The translations under genes were made by a program, and so were the position numbers. A stretch of DNA of 49,872 nucleotides from assembly GCF_029537485.1 (NCBI RefSeq), contig NZ_JARPUS010000023.1, positions 1 through 49,872 of the forward strand, given 5' to 3'. Positions 24,404 through 34,377 of this stretch are shown piece after piece. The notes beneath the pieces were generated by a model. The model saw only the letters and a list, made by a program, of their open reading frames with translations, was not told the origin of the DNA and searched no databases. The number at the start of each line of letters is the position of its first letter. Position 1 is the first letter of the stretch. Origin of the DNA: Pseudomonas sp. GOM6 (GTDB lineage: Bacteria; Pseudomonadota; Gammaproteobacteria; Pseudomonadales; Pseudomonadaceae).

Positions 24404-24913
24404 ATGGAGCTCAAGCAGGCCATGGAGATCGTCGAGTTCGTCTGCACACTGGCCACCGGCCTGGCCAGCATCGTGATTCCGGTCATCCTCTATCGTTCGC
24501 AGAAACAGAAGGCCACGCTGGACTACATCAAGGCCGGGCGCGACTCCTGGATTCAGATAGATCTTGGCCTGATGGGCAGACCGGAGCTGTTACGCCAGGC
24601 CGACAGCATCCTTGCACCTGACAATGCAGGCGCCAGCGACGACGAGCGGCAGAAGACCTGGATCGCGCTGATGATCCTCAACGTGGCCTTTTCCGACTTC
24701 ATCGGCTTGAAGTACGGCTACCACGAGCAGGAGGAAAAGAAGATGCTCGACAACTTCATCAAAACCCTGATGCGCGACGAACTCACTTTCAAGCTCAGCC
24801 AGCAGGCTTACAATGAAGCCTTCCGCGCCGCCTGCCGGGAAGCCCGGCGGCAGATCCTCGACGAAGAGCTCGTCCAGGTTCCACAAACCCAACCCATCGA
24901 ATGCCTGTCATGA
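24404..24913 (+). CDS. Small single-span membrane protein, unknown function
   Basis: A 169-residue protein I do not recognise. One membrane segment lies at residues 10-30 (EFVCTLATGLASIVIPVILY). A basic stop and a mostly helical, charged cytoplasmic part follow (KATLDYIKAGRDSW ... ADSILAPDNAGASDDERQK). AAGGAAG sits 8 bases before the ATG, 12 bases after folM. Its stop overlaps the DUF1244 start (ATGA), so it belongs to this operon. Confidence 0.7.
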   Translation: MELKQAMEIVEFVCTLATGLASIVIPVILYRSQKQKATLDYIKAGRDSWIQIDLGLMGRPELLRQADSILAPDNAGASDDERQKTWIALMILNVAFSDFIGLKYGYHEQEEKKMLDNFIKTLMRDELTFKLSQQAYNEAFRAACREARRQILDEELVQVPQTQPIECLS

Positions 24914-25203
24914 ACGACCAACAACGCCTCGAACTGGAAGCCGCCGCCTTCCGCAGCCTGGTTCAACACCTGCGCTCGCGTCCCGACGTGCAGAACATTG
25001 ACCTGATGAACCTCGCCGGCTTCTGCCGCAACTGCCTTTCCAAGTGGTACAAGGCCGCCGCCGATGAACACGGTTTGGCAGTCGATATGGATCAGGCCCG
25101 CGAAGAGATCTACGGCATGCCCTATGCCGAATGGAAAGCCCGCTACCAGAAGGAAGCCAGCGCCGAGCAGCAGGCAGCCTTCGCCAAAGGAAACCAGCAC
25201 TGA
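24910..25203 (+). CDS. DUF1244 family protein
   Basis: A 97-residue protein with the DUF1244 signature: AAFRSLVQHLRSRPDVQNIDLMNLAGFCRNCLSKW, including FCRNC, then YGMPYAEWKARYQ. The two Cys may bind metal. It starts at the ATG overlapping the previous stop and itself overlaps the HopJ-family start by one base (TGATG), so three genes are chained by coupling. Function unknown. Confidence 0.85.
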   Translation: MNDQQRLELEAAAFRSLVQHLRSRPDVQNIDLMNLAGFCRNCLSKWYKAAADEHGLAVDMDQAREEIYGMPYAEWKARYQKEASAEQQAAFAKGNQH

Positions 25204-25541
25204 TGAACCTGCAAGACTTCCGTGCCCGCCTGCACAATGACCAGTTCGAGTTCGCTGAAACCCTGGCCTTTGTCGCCGAGCACTATGACTATCAGCCCAG
25301 CGCCTTCCGCAACGGCGATGTCGCCAACGCCGCCGGCCAGAACGAAGGCTCCTGCAAGACGCTGAGCCTGGCCCTGCTCGAAGGCTTCACCCTGGAAGAA
25401 ACCTTGCGCGCCTTCGGCGAGCACTATCGCGCTGTACTGGCCACGCCAGACGGCAGCGACCATGCCAATATCCGGGCGCTACAGAGCTGCGGCCTGAGTG
25501 GTGTCCAGTTCGAACAACCCGCACTGCAACGCAAGGCCTGA
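25203..25541 (+). CDS. HopJ-family protein
   Basis: A 112-residue protein with the HopJ signature: F-x-x-T-L-x-F-I/V-x-x-x-Y-D-Y-x-P-x-x-F-x-N-G at residues 18-42, N-x-A-G-x-N-E-G-S-C-K in the middle, and CGLSGVQF near the end. The name comes from a P. syringae effector, but this widely conserved form next to DUF1244 is surely a housekeeping protein; no type III secretion genes are present. TGATG coupling to the DUF1244 gene. Confidence 0.85.
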   Translation: MNLQDFRARLHNDQFEFAETLAFVAEHYDYQPSAFRNGDVANAAGQNEGSCKTLSLALLEGFTLEETLRAFGEHYRAVLATPDGSDHANIRALQSCGLSGVQFEQPALQRKA

Positions 25542-25664
25542 CACTGCGCAACAAACTGCTCAATTATCAGCTTTGGCTGACAGACAGGTTCTGACCTCGC
25601 TCGTAGACTTGCCCCACCAAGCGCCAGCAGGAAGCTGGCGCGGTTCTATCCATGGAGCGCAAGG

Positions 25665-26252
25665 ATGCAACAGAACCTGGTCTGGAAGCCCTGGATCGAC
25701 CCAGGGGTCGAGCACCTCAGCCTGGCCATCACCGAAGACGGCGTGCATGCCAGCAGCCATCTGATCCAGAGCATTCGCGGCAACAGCATGGCCGCGACCT
25801 ACGTTCTCAGATACGACGAACGCTGGCGCTTCCGCAGCCTATGGCTAAAAGCTGACAACCTCGGGCAACGCAGTCTCACCCTGCACCGCGACATCCGCGG
25901 CCGGTGGTTCGTCGATGGTCGCCTACGTGAAGACTTGGGTGAGTGCCAGCAGATCATGCTCTCCTCCTCACCGTTCACTCACACCCCCATACTGCGTCGC
26001 AGCGCCCTGCCCACCGGCGATAGCGAGCGATTCTGCGTGGCCTATGTCGACCTACTGAGCCTGCGTGTCGAAGCTCGCCAGCAGCGCTACCTCTGCCAGC
26101 AACGCCAGACCAGCCATACCGTCTACCTGTGCGAATCGGAGGGACACGAGAGCATCGAACTGACACTCGATGACGGGGGCTTACTGGTACAAGCCATCGG
26201 GCAATTCATCCGGGTGCGCCAGGATATTCTGCGTCAGGCAGAAAGCGCCTGA
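25665..26252 (+). CDS. Putative glycolipid-binding domain protein (DUF1089-like)
   Basis: A 195-residue cytoplasmic protein resembling the PA1994 family: W-x-P-W-x-x-P-G-x-E-H-L near the start, YVLRYDERWRFRSLWL, DIRGRWFVDG and the later FTHTPILRRSAL. Known only as a beta-barrel proposed to bind glycolipids. GGAG 7 bases before the ATG. A GCGCCAGC/GCTGGCGC hairpin (25621-25641) lies just upstream without a T-tract. Confidence 0.75.
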   Translation: MQQNLVWKPWIDPGVEHLSLAITEDGVHASSHLIQSIRGNSMAATYVLRYDERWRFRSLWLKADNLGQRSLTLHRDIRGRWFVDGRLREDLGECQQIMLSSSPFTHTPILRRSALPTGDSERFCVAYVDLLSLRVEARQQRYLCQQRQTSHTVYLCESEGHESIELTLDDGGLLVQAIGQFIRVRQDILRQAESA

Positions 26253-26369
26253 GCCCAGCCCACTACCGCAGAACAGCCCAGATGAAAGCACGAAGCAGCC
26301 TGTAAGGAACTGGACGCCATCACCACCATGGCCTTCTCATACAGCCATGGCGGCTATCGCAGCGATGCC

Positions 26370-26729
26370 TCAGAGGCCATCCTTTTCCAGATGATCGAAG
26401 TTCACGGTTTCGCCAGGCTTTGCACCCAACTTTTCGCGAATATCGTTAAACATCTTGTCGAATTCATCGTGACTGCGCATGACCAGCGAATGATTGGTCG
26501 GCAGGCCGTGCTTGGCAGCCACCCGCGAAGCGACGCTGGCAAAGTTGAAAGCGGTATCGCGGTGCAACTCGAACTCGTCCGTGAAAGCCTTGCCGGCAAT
26601 CTGGCCTTCCATGCGGAAGTGCAGCATCGGCCCTTCCTTCGGATCGCGCCGCACTTCGTAATAGAGATCTACCGTGTAATCAATCTGGCCAGGCAGACTG
26701 GCTCTGTGCAAATGCCCCGGTTCGAACAT
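26370..26729 (-). CDS. DUF5064-like small protein
   Basis: A 119-residue protein beginning MFEPGHLHRASLPGQIDYTV, which I recognise as the Pseudomonas DUF5064 type (FEPGHLH...EFELHRDTAFNFASVASRVAAKHGLP). A single acidic alpha/beta domain with no signal peptide. Function unknown. GGAGA lies about 7 bases upstream on its strand. Convergent with the glycolipid-binding gene; no terminator seen in 26253-26369. Confidence 0.7.
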   Translation of the reverse strand: MFEPGHLHRASLPGQIDYTVDLYYEVRRDPKEGPMLHFRMEGQIAGKAFTDEFELHRDTAFNFASVASRVAAKHGLPTNHSLVMRSHDEFDKMFNDIREKLGAKPGETVNFDHLEKDGL

Positions 26730-26795
26730 GGTGGCTCTCCTTGCTGGTCGGAAAGCTCAGTCTAGACCAGCCGTATCGAGCGCAACTGATCTGGA

Positions 26796-27113
26796 TCAGT
26801 GCATCGTCGCACCAGCGGAGCGCTCCTGAATAAGCACCCAAGGCGACACCACCACGGCCCACAGTTCAGGATCGCGCTGCAGGTAGTCCTCAGCCTGCGA
26901 TTCAGCCACCTTGAGCACCTGCCCGGACTGTAGCCAGGCGCCCACCTTGCCACCATCGTCCTCGGCCACGGCCTGCGCGACCTCCACCAGATCGAGCCCT
27001 GGGGCGACCTGCAGCAACTGGCCCCGCGCGAAGAACGGCTGGAGTTCCTGCCATGAAATCCTGGCTGTCTCACCCAGTAACTTGGCATAGAGGGTGCTTG
27101 TTTGCTCTGTCAT
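26796..27113 (-). CDS. DUF2288 family protein
   Basis: A 105-residue protein with the DUF2288 pattern: LYAKLLGETARISWQELQPFFARGQLLQVAPGLDLVEVA, then AVAEDDGGKVGAWLQSGQVLKV and DPELWAVVVSPWVLIQE. Function unknown. I chose ATG 27113 (MTEQTSTLYAK). The gap from here to braC (27114-27435) holds the braC promoter region. Confidence 0.75.
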   Translation of the reverse strand: MTEQTSTLYAKLLGETARISWQELQPFFARGQLLQVAPGLDLVEVAQAVAEDDGGKVGAWLQSGQVLKVAESQAEDYLQRDPELWAVVVSPWVLIQERSAGATMH

Positions 27114-27325
27114 ATCTTGCCCTGTGTAGAAAGCACACGTTTGCTGGGAGCGCATGATAGCGCCCACCCTGCCTCAGGCAAGATCAGCTCGAATATCCCT
27201 CCGCAGAAGGACCCATGAGTCACTGAAAAACAGCGCCGTTATTCTGTACGTTTATTTCAATTAAGCGACACCCACCCAAAATGCCTCGAACTACGCGCTT
27301 TCCAAGCCGCGAAACTGAGTTCTAC

Positions 27326-27341
27326 ACTGTGCCGGTACAGT
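27326..27341. promoter_or_regulatory. Dyad in the braC upstream region
   Basis: ACTGT-N6-ACAGT, 95 bases before braC, the only clear symmetrical element in the 322-base gap 27114-27435. An AT-rich stretch (27235-27275) lies further upstream. The regulator is unknown. GTGGAG lies 6-8 bases before the braC start. Confidence 0.25.
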
Positions 27342-27435
27342 TGCCGGGGGGCATGGCCGAGGTATCGCATTCGGTCCTGCAGCTTTTGGCCGCATGGATT
27401 ACAAGAACGAACAACACCTATAAGAGTGGAGCACT

Positions 27436-28557
27436 ATGAAACAGGCTACCAAGCAAGTGACCAAACTGTTCGCCGCCATGGCTCTCGCCGGCGCCGCCAG
27501 CTATTCGATGGCCGCTGACACCATCAAGATCGCCCTGGCAGGCCCGGTGACCGGCGCTGTTGCTCAGTACGGCGAAATGCAGTTCATCGGTGCCGAAATG
27601 GCCATCGAGCAGATCAACAAGGCCGGCGGGGTGAACGGCGCAATGCTCGAAGGCGTTAAGTACGACGACGCCTGCGACCCGAAACAAGCCGTGGCCGTAG
27701 CCAACAAGATCGTCAACGACGAAGTGAAATACGTCGTTGGCCACCTCTGCTCCAGCTCCACTCAGCCGGCGTCCGACATCTACGAAGACGAAGGCATTCT
27801 GATGATTACCGCGGCCTCCACCAGCCCGGACATCACCGCTCGCGGTTACCAGCTGGTATTCCGCACCATCGGCCTGGACAGCCTGCAGGGCCCGACCGCC
27901 GGCAACTTCATCGCTGACCACGTCAAGCCGCAAACCGTTGCCGTCGTTCACGACAAGCAGCAGTACGGCGAAGGCATCGCCACCGCGGTCAAGCAGACCC
28001 TGGAAGGCAAAGGCACCAAGGTTGCCGTGTTCGAAGGCATCAATGCCGGCGACAAGGACTTCTCCTCGCTGATCTCCAAGCTCAAGCAAGCCAACGTCGA
28101 CTTCGTCTACTACGGCGGCTACCACCCGGAACTCGGCCTGCTGCTGCGTCAGTCCGCCGAGAAAGGCCTGAAAGCCAAGTTCATGGGCCCGGAAGGCGTG
28201 GGTAACAAGGAAATCTCCGCCATCGCTGGCCCGGCCTCCGAAGGCCTGCTGGTGACCCTGCCGAAGTCCTTCGACCAGGATCCGAAGAACCAGGCGCTGG
28301 TTGAAGCCTTCAAGGCCAAGAACCAGGACCCGAGCGGCCCGTTCGTATTCCCGGCTTACGCCGCCGTGCAGGTCATGGCTGAAGGCATGAAGAAAGCCGG
28401 CAGCACCGACACCGACAAAGTCGCCGAAGCGCTGCGCGCCAATAGCTTCGACACCCCGACCGGCACCCTGGCCTTCGATGAGAAGGGTGACCTGAAGGAC
28501 TTCAGCTTCGTGGTCTACGAGTGGCACCAGGACGGTTCCAAGACCGAAGCCAAGTAA
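27436..28557 (+). CDS. braC: Branched-chain amino acid ABC transporter, periplasmic binding protein
   Basis: A 373-residue binding protein for Leu, Ile, Val (and Ala/Thr) with Sec signal peptide ending SYSMA-ADTIKI (cleavage after residue 26). The mature start TIKIALAGPVTGAVAQYGEM and the conserved Cys pair (YDDACDPKQA and GHLCSSST) identify the LivJ/LivK/BraC group. It delivers ligand to the BraDEFG permease encoded next. The longer gap and hairpin before braD allow higher expression of this subunit. Confidence 0.95.
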   Translation: MKQATKQVTKLFAAMALAGAASYSMAADTIKIALAGPVTGAVAQYGEMQFIGAEMAIEQINKAGGVNGAMLEGVKYDDACDPKQAVAVANKIVNDEVKYVVGHLCSSSTQPASDIYEDEGILMITAASTSPDITARGYQLVFRTIGLDSLQGPTAGNFIADHVKPQTVAVVHDKQQYGEGIATAVKQTLEGKGTKVAVFEGINAGDKDFSSLISKLKQANVDFVYYGGYHPELGLLLRQSAEKGLKAKFMGPEGVGNKEISAIAGPASEGLLVTLPKSFDQDPKNQALVEAFKAKNQDPSGPFVFPAYAAVQVMAEGMKKAGSTDTDKVAEALRANSFDTPTGTLAFDEKGDLKDFSFVVYEWHQDGSKTEAK

Positions 28558-28573
28558 GCGTCCCGCCTGAACC

Positions 28574-28607
28574 CAAAGCCCACTGCGCGAGCAGTGGGCT
28601 TTGTTTT
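28574..28607 (+). terminator. Terminator/attenuator between braC and braD
   Basis: Perfect 13-bp stem CAAAGCCCACTGC / GCAGTGGGCTTTG with loop GCGA, followed by TTTT. It lies 16 bases after the braC stop. As braD-G follow on the same strand without an obvious strong promoter, partial readthrough is likely, giving more binding protein than permease. Confidence 0.85.
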
Positions 28608-28674
28608 ATCGAGTTTTCCGGCCATCCGTTGCGTCACAAGCGCCGCTTTACGGAACGCGCCGAGGAGTTAGGTA

Positions 28675-29594
<920 letters not shown>

Positions 29595-29598
<4 letters not shown>

Positions 29599-30854
29599 AC
29601 ACCAAGAACCTCAAGACCGCCTTCTTCAGCGCTCTGCTGGTGCTGGCCGTGGCCTATCCGGTGCTCGGCCTGAAACTGACCACCGTCGGCATCAAGCTGG
29701 AAGTGCACGGCGCCAGCCCTGCGGCGCTGTGGACCATCGCCGGCTGCGCCATCGCTATGTTCTTCTGGCAACTGTTCCGCGACCAGCTGAGCAACGCCTG
29801 GGCCACCGCGCCGAAACTGCCAGGCATGCCGAGCCAGGCCAGTAACTTCCTCACCCTGCCCTCGACCCAGCGCTGGGTCATCCTCGGCCTGATCCTGGTC
29901 GCCCTGGCGTGGCCGTTCTTCGGCAGCCGCGGCGCGGTGGATATCGCCACCCTGATCCTGATCTACGTGATGCTCGGCCTCGGCCTGAACATCGTGGTCG
30001 GCCTGGCCGGCCTGCTGGATCTGGGTTACGTCGGCTTCTACGCGGTGGGTGCCTACAGCTACGCACTGCTGTCGCACTACTACGGCCTGGGCTTCTGGGT
30101 GTGCCTGCCGATCGCCGGCCTGATGGCGGCGTTCTTCGGCTTCATCCTCGGCTTCCCGGTGCTGCGCCTGCGCGGTGACTACCTGGCCATCGTGACCCTC
30201 GGTTTCGGCGAGATCATTCGTATCCTGCTGCGCAACCTGACCGAGCTGACCGGCGGTCCCAACGGCATCAGCAACATCGACAAGCCGACCCTGTTCGGCC
30301 TGTCGTTCGAGCGCCGTGCGGCCGAAGGCATGCAGACCTTCCACGAGTACTTCGGCGTCGCCTACAACTCGGTGAACAAGGTGATCTTCCTCTACCTGAT
30401 CGCCCTGCTGCTGGTGCTGCTGACCCTGTTCGTGATCAACCGCCTGCTGCGCATGCCGATCGGCCGCGCCTGGGAAGCCCTGCGCGAAGACGAAATCGCC
30501 TGCCGTGCGCTGGGCATGAACCCCACCGTGATCAAGCTCTCCGCCTTCACCCTGGGTGCCGCCTTCGCCGGTTTCGCCGGCAGCTTCTTCGCCGCACGCC
30601 AGGGTCTGGTCACGCCGGAGTCGTTCACCTTCATCGAGTCGGCGATCATCCTCGCCATCGTCGTGCTGGGCGGCATGGGCTCGCAGCTCGGCATCATCCT
30701 CGCCGCCGTGGTGATGATCCTGCTGCCGGAACTCATGCGTGAGTTCAGCGAGTACCGCATGCTGATGTTCGGTGCCCTGATGGTGCTGATGATGATCTGG
30801 CGTCCGCAGGGCCTGTTGCCCATGCAGCGTCCCCACCTGGAGTTGAAACCATGA
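29595..30854 (+). CDS. braE: Branched-chain amino acid ABC transporter permease BraE (LivM)
   Basis: A 419-residue permease. The N-terminal extension has two or three extra helices (residues 1-120), as usual for LivM/BraE. The conserved core has NIVVGLAGLLDLGYVGFYAVGAY and the loop GRAWEALREDEIACRALGMN. It overlaps braD and braF by 4 bases each. Confidence 0.95.
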
Positions 30855-31618
30855 GCCGCCCGATTCTTGAAGTCAGCGGGCTGACCATGCGCTTCGGCGG
30901 CCTGCTGGCCGTCAACAATGTCGCCCTGAGCGTCCAGCCCAAGCAAGTCGTGTCGATGATCGGCCCCAACGGCGCCGGCAAGACCACCGTGTTCAACTGC
31001 CTGACCGGCTTCTACCAGCCCACCAGTGGGGAAATCCTGCTGGACGGCGAACCGGTGCAGAAGCTGCCCGGCCACAAGATCGCCCACAAGGGCGTGGTGC
31101 GTACCTTCCAGAACGTTCGTCTGTTCAAGGAAATGACGGCGGTGGAAAACCTGCTGGTCGCCCAGCATCGCCACCTCAACACCAACTTCCTCGCAGGGTT
31201 GTTCAAAACCCCGGGCTTTCGCCGCAGCGAAAAGGAAGCGATGGAGTACGCCGCGCACTGGCTGGACGTGGTCAACCTCACCGACGTGGCCAACCGCCCG
31301 GCCGGCACCCTGGCCTACGGCCAGCAACGCCGCCTGGAAATTGCCCGCTGCATGATGACGCGCCCGCGCATCCTCATGCTCGACGAGCCGGCCGCCGGCC
31401 TCAACCCCAAGGAAACCGAGGACCTCAAGCAGCTGATCGGCATGCTGCGCAATGACCACAACGTGACCGTGCTGCTGATTGAGCACGACATGCACCTGGT
31501 CATGAGCATTTCCGACCACATCTATGTGATCAACCAGGGCACCCCCCTGGCAGACGGCACGCCGGAAGAAGTCCGCAACAACCCGGACGTGATCAAAGCC
31601 TATCTGGGGGAGGCGTAA
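30851..31618 (+). CDS. braF: Branched-chain amino acid ABC transporter ATPase BraF (LivG)
   Basis: A 255-residue ATPase. Walker A is GPNGAGKTT (about residue 38), the Q-loop region is TFQNVRLF, the signature is LAYGQQRRLEIAR and Walker B is ILMLDEPAAG, then the switch His in IEHDMHLV. The N-terminal LEVSGLTMRFGGLLAVNNV is LivG-like. Two bases separate it from braG. Confidence 0.95.
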   Translation: MSRPILEVSGLTMRFGGLLAVNNVALSVQPKQVVSMIGPNGAGKTTVFNCLTGFYQPTSGEILLDGEPVQKLPGHKIAHKGVVRTFQNVRLFKEMTAVENLLVAQHRHLNTNFLAGLFKTPGFRRSEKEAMEYAAHWLDVVNLTDVANRPAGTLAYGQQRRLEIARCMMTRPRILMLDEPAAGLNPKETEDLKQLIGMLRNDHNVTVLLIEHDMHLVMSISDHIYVINQGTPLADGTPEEVRNNPDVIKAYLGEA

Positions 31619-31620
31619 GC

Positions 31621-32322
31621 ATGCTGAGTTTCAAGAACGTCTCCACCTTCTACGGCAAGATCCAGGCCCTGCATGACGTCAGCATCGAGGTCGAAAAGGG
31701 CGAAATCGTCACCCTGATCGGTGCCAACGGCGCTGGCAAGTCGACCCTGCTGATGACCCTGTGCGGCTCGCCGCGCGCGGCCAGTGGCAGCATCCGCTAC
31801 ATGGGGGAGGAACTGGTCGGCCAGGAATCCTGCGACATCATGCGCAAGAGCATCGCCGTCGTGCCCGAAGGCCGCCGCGTGTTCGCCCGCCTGACCGTCG
31901 AGGAAAACCTGGCCATGGGCGGTTTCTTCGGCACCAAGGAAAGCAACCAGGAGCAGCTGGACAAGGTGTTGCACCTGTTCCCGCGCCTGAAGGAGCGCTT
32001 CGAGCAGCGCGCCGGCACCATGTCCGGCGGCGAACAGCAGATGCTCGCCATCGGCCGCGCGCTGATGAGCAAGCCGCAGCTGCTGCTGCTCGACGAGCCA
32101 TCCCTGGGCCTGGCGCCGATCATCATCCAGCAGATCTTCGACATCATCGAACAGCTGCGCAAGGATGGCGTGACCGTGTTCCTGGTCGAGCAGAACGCCA
32201 ACCAGGCGCTCAAGCTGGCCGATCGCGCCTACGTACTGGAGAACGGTCGGATCGTCATGCAGGGCACCGGTGAGGCACTGCTCACCGATCCGAAAGTCCG
32301 CGACGCCTATCTCGGCGGCTGA
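31621..32322 (+). CDS. braG: Branched-chain amino acid ABC transporter ATPase BraG (LivF)
   Basis: A 233-residue ATPase. Walker A is GANGAGKST, the signature is TMSGGEQQMLAIGRAL, Walker B is LLLLDEPSLG and the switch His position is VEQNANQ (Gln in place of His, usual for LivF). It forms the ATPase pair with BraF. It is the last gene of the operon, followed 17 bases later by a terminator. Confidence 0.95.
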   Translation: MLSFKNVSTFYGKIQALHDVSIEVEKGEIVTLIGANGAGKSTLLMTLCGSPRAASGSIRYMGEELVGQESCDIMRKSIAVVPEGRRVFARLTVEENLAMGGFFGTKESNQEQLDKVLHLFPRLKERFEQRAGTMSGGEQQMLAIGRALMSKPQLLLLDEPSLGLAPIIIQQIFDIIEQLRKDGVTVFLVEQNANQALKLADRAYVLENGRIVMQGTGEALLTDPKVRDAYLGG

Positions 32323-32339
32323 CATTCGTGGCGCGAATC

Positions 32340-32364
32340 AAAACGGCCCCTCGCGGGCCGTTTT
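32340..32364 (+). terminator. Terminator after braG
   Basis: A 10-bp stem AAAACGGCCC / GGGCCGTTTT with loop CTCGC, the 3' arm ending in TTTT. Confidence 0.88.
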
Positions 32365-32542
32365 CATTTACCACCTGACGGAAGGCCGGCACGCGTGGCC
32401 TTGAGCCATTAGAATCGCCGCCTTCTTTTTTCTGTGCCTATCGTTACCCGACAGGCCTCCGGAAACCGGCAGCCGTAACCCGGCCTGCCGCCCAGTGCAG
32501 CAGCTCATAAGCCGCTGCGCCGAATCACAGGAACCATCACCC

Positions 32543-33754
32543 ATGATCCTCAACCCTCTCGTACAGCTGCTCGGGCGCACCAGCCTGGTGCTGCAGATCG
32601 CCATCGGCCTGGTCGCCGGTATCGCCCTCGCCCTGCTCTTCCCCCAGGCCACCGATGAAGTCGGCTTCCTCGGCACCCTGTTCATCGCCGCCCTGAAAGC
32701 CGTAGCGCCGGTGCTGGTGTTCATCCTGGTGACCTCCGCCATCGCCAACCACAAGCCCGGCCAGCCCACGCATATCCGCCCGATCCTGTTGCTGTACGTG
32801 ATCGGCACCCTGGCCGCGGCGATGGTCGCGGTGGTCGCCAGCAGCCTGTGGCCCTCGACCCTGGTTTTGCAGGATGCCGCCACTGGCACCACCCCGCCCG
32901 GCGGCATCGCCGAAGTGCTCAAGACCCTGGCGCTGAACGTGGTGGACAACCCGGTCAACGCCCTGCTGCGCGGCAACTTCGTCGGCATCCTGGCCTGGGC
33001 CATCGGCCTGGGCATCGCCGTGCGCCATGGCAGCGACACCACCCGCGCCATCTTCGCCGACCTGGCTCACGGCGTGACCCTGATCGTCCGCGTGGTGATC
33101 CGCTGCGCCCCGCTGGGCATCTTCGGCCTGGTCGCCACCACCTTCGCCGACGCCGGCATCAAGGCCCTGGCCGGCTACGCCCACCTGCTCGCCGTGCTGG
33201 TCGGTTGCATGCTGTTCGTCGCGCTGGTGGTCAATCCGCTGATCGTGTTCAGCCAGATCCGCCGCAACCCCTACCCGCTGGTGTTCACCTGCCTGCGCGA
33301 AAGCGGCCTGACCGCCTTCTTCACCCGCAGCTCGGCAGCCAACGTGCCGGTCAACCTGCAACTGGCCGAGCGCCTGGGCCTGCACGAGGACACCTACTCG
33401 GTGTCCATCCCGCTGGGCGCCACCATCAACATGGCCGGCGCCGCCATCACCATCAGCGTGCTGACCCTGGCCGCCGTACACACTCAGGGCATCGTCGTGG
33501 ACATCCCCACCGCCCTGCTGCTGTGCGTGATCTCGGCGGTCTGCGCGTGCGGCGCCTCGGGCGTGGCCGGCGGCTCGCTGCTGCTGATCCCGCTGGCCTG
33601 CGGCCTGTTCGGCATCCCCAGCGACGTCGCCATGCAGGTGGTCGCCATCGGCTTCATCATTGGCATCCTGCAGGACAGCGCGGAAACCGCGCTGAACTCC
33701 TCCACCGACGTGCTGTTCACCGCTGCGGCCTGCCTGGCGCGGGACAAGAACTGA
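32543..33754 (+). CDS. sstT: Na+/serine-threonine symporter SstT
   Basis: A 403-residue dicarboxylate/amino acid:cation symporter family protein with about nine membrane segments. SstT features are FIAALKAVAPVLVFILVTSAI, the Ser-rich FFTRSSAANVPVNLQLAERLG and the substrate-site region GATINMAGAAITISVL. It imports Ser and Thr with sodium. ATG 32543 (MILNPLVQLLGR) follows AGGA at a 10-base spacing; an in-frame upstream codon would only add untypical residues. A single gene, terminator on both sides. Confidence 0.92.
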   Translation: MILNPLVQLLGRTSLVLQIAIGLVAGIALALLFPQATDEVGFLGTLFIAALKAVAPVLVFILVTSAIANHKPGQPTHIRPILLLYVIGTLAAAMVAVVASSLWPSTLVLQDAATGTTPPGGIAEVLKTLALNVVDNPVNALLRGNFVGILAWAIGLGIAVRHGSDTTRAIFADLAHGVTLIVRVVIRCAPLGIFGLVATTFADAGIKALAGYAHLLAVLVGCMLFVALVVNPLIVFSQIRRNPYPLVFTCLRESGLTAFFTRSSAANVPVNLQLAERLGLHEDTYSVSIPLGATINMAGAAITISVLTLAAVHTQGIVVDIPTALLLCVISAVCACGASGVAGGSLLLIPLACGLFGIPSDVAMQVVAIGFIIGILQDSAETALNSSTDVLFTAAACLARDKN

Positions 33755-33767
33755 GTAACGGCCCGTG

Positions 33768-33798
33768 AAGAAAGCCGCCCATGTGGCGGCTTTCTTTT
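33768..33798 (+). terminator. Terminator after sstT
   Basis: A 12-bp stem AAGAAAGCCGCC / GGCGGCTTTCTT with loop CATGT, then TT, 13 bases after the sstT stop. Confidence 0.88.
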
Positions 33799-33849
33799 GT
33801 GCCGGATTCGGGTTATCTAAAGGGTTGCTCAAGGATGGAGCCACCCCAC

Positions 33850-34377
33850 ATGTTCATCGCCCATGCCCCCTCCGGCTACCTGCTCGGCAAGCTATTGCAG
33901 CAACTGCCGCACTGTTCCCTAGCCCCGCGCGCGCTCATGCTCGCCTGTGTGGCCGGCGCGACGGTACCCGATGTGGACCTGCTCTATTTCTACCTGGCAG
34001 ATGGACGCCAGACCCACCATCACCAGTACTTCAGCCATTGGCCGTTGCTCTGGCTTAGCCTGGCAACGCTGAGCATCGCCTGGCTGGGTGTTCGCCGGCA
34101 CAGCCCCTGGGCTCAGGGCAGCCTGGCGTTCACCCTCGGCGGCCTGCTGCACATGCTGCTGGACAGTTTCGTTGGTGATGTCTGGTGGCTGGCGCCTTTC
34201 CATGATGAGGCCTACGCGCTGTTCAGCGTACCGGCTCGCTACCATCCCTGGTGGCTGAGTTTCGTGCTGCATTGGAGCTTTGCCGTGGAACTGCTGATCT
34301 GCGTGTCTGCGACCCTGGTTTACGTTTACCGTCGCCCTTCTCGAATGGAACAACCTTCATGCCCGCCCTCTGCATAG
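33850..34377 (+). CDS. YdjM-type membrane-bound metal-dependent hydrolase family protein
   Basis: A 175-residue protein with four membrane segments and a His/Asp-rich pattern: GATVPDVDLLYFYLADGRQTHHHQYFSHW, then LGGLLHMLLDSFVGDVWWLAPF. These clustered His and Asp residues are the family mark (LexA-binding/YdjM-like, PF04307); enzyme activity is not proven. I took ATG 33850 (MFIAHAPSGYLLG), though ATG 33835 is possible. Its 3' end overlaps the nitrilase fragment by 19 bases. Confidence 0.8.
   Translation: MFIAHAPSGYLLGKLLQQLPHCSLAPRALMLACVAGATVPDVDLLYFYLADGRQTHHHQYFSHWPLLWLSLATLSIAWLGVRRHSPWAQGSLAFTLGGLLHMLLDSFVGDVWWLAPFHDEAYALFSVPARYHPWWLSFVLHWSFAVELLICVSATLVYVYRRPSRMEQPSCPPSA

Noticed and set aside
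25203..25541. Type III effector HopJ
   Set aside because: No type III secretion genes or hrp box nearby; the family is widely conserved outside pathogens.
27322..27345. Sigma54-type promoter (TGCCGG...TTGC) upstream of braC
   Set aside because: The GG of the -24 element is not at the needed distance of 10 bases from the GC of TTGC, so it does not meet the rule.
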